Source: Archangium sp. (lineage in GTDB: Bacteria; Myxococcota; Myxococcia; Myxococcales; Myxococcaceae). Taken from it: DNA of 5,730 nucleotides. Below, piece after piece: positions 1 to 4,304 of the stretch (position 1 is the first letter of the stretch; the number at the start of each line of letters is the position of its first letter). The stretch lies in the NCBI GenBank assembly GCA_016793585.1, contig JAEUJR010000573.1, positions 1 to 5,730 on the forward strand, read 5' to 3'. The notes beneath the pieces were generated by a model. That model was not told where the DNA came from. It ran no database searches and worked only from the letters and a program-made list of their open reading frames with translations. Both the position numbers and the translations under genes were made by a program.

Positions 1-942
1 TGGGGGCACCTCGTTCACAAGACCTTCAAGAAGGAGCTCGCCGCGGGCATGGACATTCGCCCGACCATCGCCGTCACGCGCGCGCACCTCGTGATGACCG
101 AGCTCGAGAACGCCATCAACCAGGGCCGCATCTTCATCGACGGCCGGGTCGTGAAGGCGAACAAGGACGTCGCGGTCACCAAGGCGGCCATCGAACCCGT
201 GTGGCACCTGCCCGGCGTCGCCAAGCGCTTCGGCATCGAAGAGATCCCCCTGCGCAAGGCGCTCTTCGAAGAGACGGGCGGCATGTTCCCCGAGCTGATC
301 ACCCGCCCCGATCTGAAGGTCATGCTGCCGCCCATCGGCTCGACCTCCGTCTACGTCTTCGGCGACGAGAAGCTGATCGGCCGCAACGACGTCGAGGTGA
401 CGGTGCGCGTGCACGACGAGTGCAACGGCTCCGACGTGTTCGGCAGCGACATCTGCACCTGCCGGCCGTACCTCGTGCACGGCATCGAGGAGTGCATCAA
501 GACGGCCCAGCGCGGCGGCATCGGGTACATCGTGTACTTCCGCAAAGAGGGCCGCGCGCTCGGCGAGGTGACCAAGTTCCTCGTCTACAACGCGCGCAAG
601 CGCCAGAAGGGCGGAGACTCGGCGGCCACGTACTTCCACCGAACCGAGTGCGTCGCCGGCGTTCAAGACATGCGCTTTCAGGAGCTGATGCCCGACGCCC
701 TGAATTGGATGGGCATCAAACGCATCGACAACCTCATCTCGATGTCGAACATGAAGCACGACGCCATCACCGGCAGCGGCATCAAGGTGGTGCGCCGCTA
801 CGAGATTCCGCCCGAGAAGATTCCGGGCGACGCGTCGGTCGAGATGGAGGCCAAGAAGGCGGCCGGCTACTTCAACAAGACGACGGGCGCGAAGAAGAAG
901 GACGAGCTCGTGAAGGTGAAGGGACGCCGCCTCGATGAGTGA
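1..942 (+). CDS. urc1: GTP cyclohydrolase II-like protein, URC1/urg1 type (5' partial)
   Basis: The reading frame is open from base 1, so the start lies upstream; 313 residues are visible. The residues before the first internal ATG (base 49) begin WGHLV and fit the family's N-terminal extension, so I do not use that ATG. Residues below count from Met49. A roughly 110-residue N-terminal region precedes a RibA-like domain at about 112-255. The three zinc-type cysteines C125, C136 and C138 keep the spacing of E. coli RibA (ECLTGDALFSLRCDC). RKEGRALGE (165-173) matches the RQEGR motif, and D207/R209 in QDMRF align with the RibA catalytic Asp/Arg region. The usual LTNNPKK motif is replaced by ISMSNMKHD (230-238). 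The tail is basic. Next to a DUF1688 gene and upp, this fits URC1/urg1 of uracil catabolism, thought to open the ring of a uridine nucleotide, rather than riboflavin synthesis. It overlaps urc4 by 8 nt. Family assignment is firm; the substrate is inferred. Confidence 0.9.
   Translation, partial: WGHLVHKTFKKELAAGMDIRPTIAVTRAHLVMTELENAINQGRIFIDGRVVKANKDVAVTKAAIEPVWHLPGVAKRFGIEEIPLRKALFEETGGMFPELITRPDLKVMLPPIGSTSVYVFGDEKLIGRNDVEVTVRVHDECNGSDVFGSDICTCRPYLVHGIEECIKTAQRGGIGYIVYFRKEGRALGEVTKFLVYNARKRQKGGDSAATYFHRTECVAGVQDMRFQELMPDALNWMGIKRIDNLISMSNMKHDAITGSGIKVVRRYEIPPEKIPGDASVEMEAKKAAGYFNKTTGAKKKDELVKVKGRRLDE
918..924 (+). promoter_or_regulatory. Probable ribosome binding site for the URC4-like gene
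   Basis: GAAGGGA lies inside the end of the upstream gene, 10 nt before the ATG at 935. The purine run resembles a Shine-Dalgarno sequence, although the spacing is slightly long. Together with the ATGAGTGA stop/start overlap (935-942), it suggests translational coupling between the first two genes. Confidence 0.45.
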
Positions 943-2143
943 GCTGCCCTGGCCCAACGTCACGGGTGCGCTGGCGACGATCACCGACCCGGCCACCATT
1001 CGTGCACGAACCAAGCGCGTGTTCGACGCCGCGCTGGCAGGCGAGACGGCCTTCGCGGTCGATCTCTCGAAGCTGCCTGCCCTCGTCGACTTCGTGATGC
1101 AGGTGACGAACGAGAACTACCCGACCGGGAACATTCCGTTCCACGGGCGGTACGAGCACCTGCGCGCAGGCGGCGTCGATCGCGTGGCGAAGGTGCTCGC
1201 TGCGCTCGGCACCACCGACAAGAAGGAGCAGGCGCGCGCTCTCGTCGATCTCGTCGTCGTCTCGGTGCTGCTCGACGCGGGCGCCGGCCCTGAGTGGAAG
1301 TACGTCGAAGATGGCGTCACGTACTCGCGCTCCGAGGGCCTCGCCGTCGCGTCGGTGGCCATGTTCCTCTCGGGCGCCTTCAGCCACGATCGCTCGAGGC
1401 GCGTCACCGCCGAGGGCCTGGCGAAGCTGACCGTGGCCGACGTCTCGCGTGGCATGCAGGTGAGCGCGACCAACCCGATGACGGGCCTCGAAGGCCGCGC
1501 GTCACTCTTGCAGCGACTGTCGGTGTCGCTGGCTGGAGCGCCGTCGCTGTTCGGCAACGGCAGGCCCGGCAACATGCTCGACGCCCTGCTCGCGCAGCCC
1601 CAGCCCCTGGCGGCGACGTCGTTGCTGCGGCTCTTGCTGTTCGGCTTCTCGACCATGTGGCCGTCGCGCGTGACGCTCGACGGCGTGGGCTTCGGCGACG
1701 TGTGGCCCTGGCGTGGAGAAGGCATCGACGCGTGGGTGCCCTTTCACAAGCTCTCGCAGTGGCTCGCCTATTCGCTCGTCGAGCCGCTCGAGCACGGCGG
1801 CGTGCAGTTCACCGGCGTCGAAGAGCTGACGGGCCTGCCCGAGTATCGGAACGGCGGGCTCTTTCTCGACTCGGGTGTGTTGACGCTGCGAGACCCGGCG
1901 CTCGCGAGCGTCGAGCTCGAGGCGTCTCACCCGGCCATCATCGAGTGGCGCGCGCTCACCGTGCAGCTGCTCGATCGCGTCGGTGACGAGGTCTGTCGCC
2001 GCATGGGCAAGACGAAGCAACAGCTGCCGCTCGCGCGCGTGCTGCAGGGGGGCACGTGGAGCGCCGGGCGAGTCATCGCGAAGCAGAAGCGGCCGGGCGG
2101 TGTGCCTCCGCTGACGCTGAAGAGCGATGGAATGGTGTTTTGA
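935..2143 (+). CDS. urc4: DUF1688 protein, URC4/urg3 family
   Basis: A complete 402-residue protein, about the usual length for DUF1688. I recognise it from a series of conserved blocks: GRYEHLRAGGVDR (71-83), DLVVVSVLLDAGAGP (105-119), SEGLAVASVAMF (133-144), NPMTGLEGRASLL (180-192), PFHKLSQWLAYSLVEPL (269-285), TGLPEYRNGGLFLDSGVL (299-316), EWRALTVQLLD (337-347) and the C-terminal PLTLKSDGMVF. There is no signal peptide or membrane segment, so it is probably cytoplasmic. In yeast, URC4 is needed for the URC uracil-degradation route. Published work, as I recall it, reports ribosylurea accumulating in urc4 mutants, so a role in cleaving a ribosylurea-type intermediate to urea and sugar is plausible. 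The chemistry is not shown by this sequence. The start is the ATG in the 8-nt overlap with the upstream gene, preceded by GAAGGGA. The next gene starts 17 nt after its stop. Confidence 0.93.
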   Translation: MSELPWPNVTGALATITDPATIRARTKRVFDAALAGETAFAVDLSKLPALVDFVMQVTNENYPTGNIPFHGRYEHLRAGGVDRVAKVLAALGTTDKKEQARALVDLVVVSVLLDAGAGPEWKYVEDGVTYSRSEGLAVASVAMFLSGAFSHDRSRRVTAEGLAKLTVADVSRGMQVSATNPMTGLEGRASLLQRLSVSLAGAPSLFGNGRPGNMLDALLAQPQPLAATSLLRLLLFGFSTMWPSRVTLDGVGFGDVWPWRGEGIDAWVPFHKLSQWLAYSLVEPLEHGGVQFTGVEELTGLPEYRNGGLFLDSGVLTLRDPALASVELEASHPAIIEWRALTVQLLDRVGDEVCRRMGKTKQQLPLARVLQGGTWSAGRVIAKQKRPGGVPPLTLKSDGMVF

Positions 2144-2160
2144 CCTTCACGAAAGAGATC

Positions 2161-2787
2161 ATGAAGAACGTTCACGTCATTTCCCACCCGATCATCGAGC
2201 ACAAGCTCGCGCACCTTCGAAACAAGGACGCGACGCCTCACGAGTTCCGGCAGATCTTCAACGAGCTGGGCTCGATTCTCGCCTACGAGGCCACGCGCGA
2301 TCTGAAGCTCACCAAGACGCCGGTCGTCACGCCGATGCAGAAGACGACCGCGTACAAGGTGCAGGAGCAGATCACCGTCGCGGCCGTGCTCCGCGCCGCC
2401 GAAGGCATGCTGCCCGCGTTCATGTCGATGCTGCCGTTCGCCCAGTTCGGGCACATCGGCATCTATCGCGACAAGGGCATGAACCAGACCGTCGAGTACT
2501 ACTTCAAGCTGCCGAAGCGGGTGGACGGGCACCGGTTGCTGCTCATCGACCCGCTCCTCGCCACCGGAGACACCTGCCTCGCCGCGCTCGATCGCCTCAA
2601 GCAGTACAAGGTCGGGCCGATCAAGGTCGTCACGATTCTCTCGGCGCAGGTGGGCATCGACAAGGTGCTGAACGCGCACCCTGACGTCGAGATCTTCACG
2701 TTGAGCATCGAGAAGGGCCTCGACGAGCGCGGCTACCTGCTGCCGGGCCTGGGAGACGCCGGTGACCGACTCTTTGGCACGGTGTAG
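2161..2787 (+). CDS. upp: Uracil phosphoribosyltransferase (UMP pyrophosphorylase)
   Basis: Transfers phosphoribosyl from PRPP to uracil, giving UMP and pyrophosphate in the cytoplasm. From ATG 2161 it is 208 residues, exactly the length of E. coli Upp, and begins in family style (MKNVHVISHPIIEHKLAHLR). The PRPP loop is DPLLATGDT (130-138), and the uracil-binding C-terminus PGLGDAGDRLFGT (195-207) is intact. Two conserved sites differ from E. coli: VLRAAEGM (76-83) where ILRAGLGM is usual, and ATGDT where ATGGS is usual. The frame is open further upstream, with a TTG at 2140 overlapping the urc4 stop and an ATG at 2056 inside urc4; homology favours 2161, although the purine run before it (2152-2157) is very close to the start. 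In this cluster Upp probably supplies UMP to the degradation pathway as well as to salvage, corresponding to yeast URC6/FUR1-type function. It overlaps udk by 26 nt. Confidence 0.95.
   Translation: MKNVHVISHPIIEHKLAHLRNKDATPHEFRQIFNELGSILAYEATRDLKLTKTPVVTPMQKTTAYKVQEQITVAAVLRAAEGMLPAFMSMLPFAQFGHIGIYRDKGMNQTVEYYFKLPKRVDGHRLLLIDPLLATGDTCLAALDRLKQYKVGPIKVVTILSAQVGIDKVLNAHPDVEIFTLSIEKGLDERGYLLPGLGDAGDRLFGTV
2751..2755 (+). promoter_or_regulatory. Ribosome binding site selecting the GTG start of udk
   Basis: GGGAG stands 6 nt before GTG 2762, close to ideal spacing, and lies inside the end of upp. It supports the GTG start, hence a 26-nt overlap of udk with upp and probable translational coupling. 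No ATG in the udk frame would leave a complete N-terminus before the P-loop. Confidence 0.6.
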
Positions 2788-3409
2788 GGCGCACTTCGCG
2801 AACGGGCGCCGGGTGCTCATCGGCGTCGCGGGTGGCTCAGGCTCGGGCAAGACGACGCTGGCGCAAGAGCTGGTTCGCGCCTTCGCCGACGACGCCTGCC
2901 TCGTCATGCAGGACTCGTTCTACATCGACCAGTCGGCGCGCTTCGACGGCGACGGCGGCAGCGTGAACTTCGATCACCCGTCGAGCCTCGACTTTCCCCT
3001 GCTCGAGGTGCAGCTGAAGGCGCTGCGTGAGGGCAGAGCCGTCGAGGTGCCGATCTACGACTTCGCCACGCACAAGCGGCTGGCCCGCACCGAGCCCCTC
3101 GGGGCACGCCCGCTCGTCGTCGTCGATGGAACGCTGATTCTCGACGCGCCGAACGTTCGACCGCTCTTCGACGTGGCCATCTTCGTCGAGTGCGAAGAAG
3201 ACGTGCGCTTCAACCGCCGCCTCGAGCGAGACGTTCGTGAGCGCGGCCGCACGCCCGACGGCGTTCACAAGCAGTTCCACCGGCAGGTGAAGCCCATGCA
3301 CGACGCCTTCGTCGAGCCGTCGAAGCAGCACGCCCACCTGCGGGTGTCGGGCACCGAGCCGCTCGACGTCTCGATGGCCCACGTGCTCGAGCTGCTCGGC
3401 AGGCCGTGA
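2762..3409 (+). CDS. udk: Uridine kinase (uridine/cytidine kinase family)
   Basis: Phosphorylates uridine (and commonly cytidine) to the monophosphate using a nucleoside triphosphate. The protein has 215 residues, in the usual 205-220 range. The Walker A P-loop is GGSGSGKT (24-31). MQDSFY (49-54) holds the Asp expected to act as catalytic base, NFDHPSSLDF (69-78) and PIYDF (97-101) are nucleoside-site motifs, RDVRERGR (156-163) is the lid arginine segment, and EPSKQHAHLRV (185-195) matches the C-terminal EPSKQYAD block of E. coli Udk. The start is GTG 2762, supported by GGGAG 6 nt upstream. It overlaps upp by 26 nt and is the last gene of the plus-strand operon. Here it probably feeds uridine into the same UMP pool as Upp. 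Its family also includes phosphoribulokinase-like proteins, but the motif set fits uridine kinase well. Its stop is only 3 nt from the stop of convergent nadC. Confidence 0.9.
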   Translation: MTDSLARCRAHFANGRRVLIGVAGGSGSGKTTLAQELVRAFADDACLVMQDSFYIDQSARFDGDGGSVNFDHPSSLDFPLLEVQLKALREGRAVEVPIYDFATHKRLARTEPLGARPLVVVDGTLILDAPNVRPLFDVAIFVECEEDVRFNRRLERDVRERGRTPDGVHKQFHRQVKPMHDAFVEPSKQHAHLRVSGTEPLDVSMAHVLELLGRP

Positions 3410-3412
3410 CGC

Positions 3413-4297
3413 TCAGCGCATACGAATGCGAGGCTTCGACACTTCGCGCGGCGTGAGGATCTCGAGCGAGAGATCCATCGCGCGCGCGGAGTGCGTCAAC
3501 GCGCCCATCGACACGTAGTCGGCGCCCAGCTTCGCGAGCACGGGCAGACGATCGAGCGTCACGCCACCCGAGACCTCGAGCTCGCAGCGCCCGTTGGCGA
3601 TCTGCACGGCGTGAACGATCTGGGCGTCGTTCATGTTGTCGAGCATGACGATGTCTGCGCCCGCGTCGATGGCCTCTTCGAGCTGCGCCATCGAGGTGAC
3701 CTCGATCTCGATCTTCACCAGCCGGGGCGCGTTCTCGCGGGCCCGCTTGAGGGCCTCGCGAATGGAGCCCCCCACCGCCGCGATGTGGTTGTCCTTGATG
3801 AGCACGCCGTCGAAGAGGCCGATGCGGTGGTTCATGCCGCCGCCGTGACGAACGGCCTCCTTCGAGAGCCCACGCAGGCCGGGCGTCGTCTTCCGCGTGT
3901 CGAGAATCTTCAGCTTCGTGCCGCGCACGCTGGCGATCGTCGAGACGGCCTTCGCGGTCATGGTGGCGATGCCCGAGAGCCGCTGCACCAGGTTCAGCGC
4001 CGTGCGCTCCCCGGCCAGCAGCACCCGCATCGGCCCTTCCATGCGCGCGACCCGCTGCTTCTTGAGCGTGCGATCGCCGTCGGAGAGATCGAAGTCGAGC
4101 TCGACCGAGGCGTCGAGGCGGCGGAAGACCTGCTCGAAGACCGTGAGGCCCGAGAGCGTCATCTCTTCTTTGGCCCAGAGCTCAGCCTTGCCGTGCGCGG
4201 TGGGGCTCACGAGGGCATTGCTGGTGACGTCTCCGGCCGAGCCGAGATCTTCGTCCAGCGAGAGGTCGATCAGGCGTTCGATGAAGTGGTCGCGCAT
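3413..4297 (-). CDS. nadC: Nicotinate-nucleotide pyrophosphorylase (carboxylating); quinolinate phosphoribosyltransferase
   Basis: Converts quinolinate and PRPP to nicotinate mononucleotide, CO2 and pyrophosphate in de novo NAD synthesis. It has 294 residues, the normal length. The N-terminal domain holds EDLGSAGDVTS (16-26). The catalytic barrel shows ERTALNLVQRLSGIAT (97-112), DTRKTTPGLR (133-142), GGGMNHRIGLFD (152-163), KDNH (168-171), the E-x-E pair in KIEIEV (195-200), IVMLDNM (216-222), EVSGGV (241-246) and VSMGALTHS (262-270). Substrate-binding arginines, lysines, histidine and acidic residues all appear present, so it should be active. The start ATG lies 7 nt after the valS stop with no room for a promoter, so it probably relies on valS transcription; the sequence before the start (purine-rich AAGAAG inside the valS tail) is only a weak ribosome binding site. 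The usual nadA/nadB partners are not in the window. Confidence 0.97.
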   Translation of the reverse strand: MRDHFIERLIDLSLDEDLGSAGDVTSNALVSPTAHGKAELWAKEEMTLSGLTVFEQVFRRLDASVELDFDLSDGDRTLKKQRVARMEGPMRVLLAGERTALNLVQRLSGIATMTAKAVSTIASVRGTKLKILDTRKTTPGLRGLSKEAVRHGGGMNHRIGLFDGVLIKDNHIAAVGGSIREALKRARENAPRLVKIEIEVTSMAQLEEAIDAGADIVMLDNMNDAQIVHAVQIANGRCELEVSGGVTLDRLPVLAKLGADYVSMGALTHSARAMDLSLEILTPREVSKPRIRMR

Positions 4298-4304
4298 GTC
4301 GATC

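Noticed and set aside
49..942. Start of the RibA-like gene at ATG 49
   Set aside because: The frame is open to base 1 and the residues before Met49 (WGHLV, then ELAAG) look conserved for the URC1 type, so the gene most likely starts upstream of the window.
872..1725. Minus-strand open frames (872-1387 and 1117-1725)
   Set aside because: Both are antisense to the conserved DUF1688 gene and show no domain or plausible ribosome binding site.
2056..2160. N-terminal extension of upp from ATG 2056
   Set aside because: It would lie inside urc4 and encode an Arg/Ala-rich stretch unlike any Upp. ATG 2161 gives the standard 208-residue protein.
1927..2907. Long minus-strand open frame of 326 codons
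   Set aside because: It runs antisense to urc4, upp and udk, all of which have strong family motifs. Its product has the Arg/Val/Leu/Asp-rich composition of a GC-rich shadow frame and no recognisable domain.
1..3409. Riboflavin operon, based on the RibA-like first gene
   Set aside because: No ribB, ribD, ribE or ribH is present. The neighbours are pyrimidine genes and the NNP motif of RibA is missing.
3417..3430. Possible terminator hairpin CGCAT-ACGA-ATGCG after udk
   Set aside because: The stem is only 5 bp, has no following T-run on either strand, and lies within the nadC coding end. It is probably chance.
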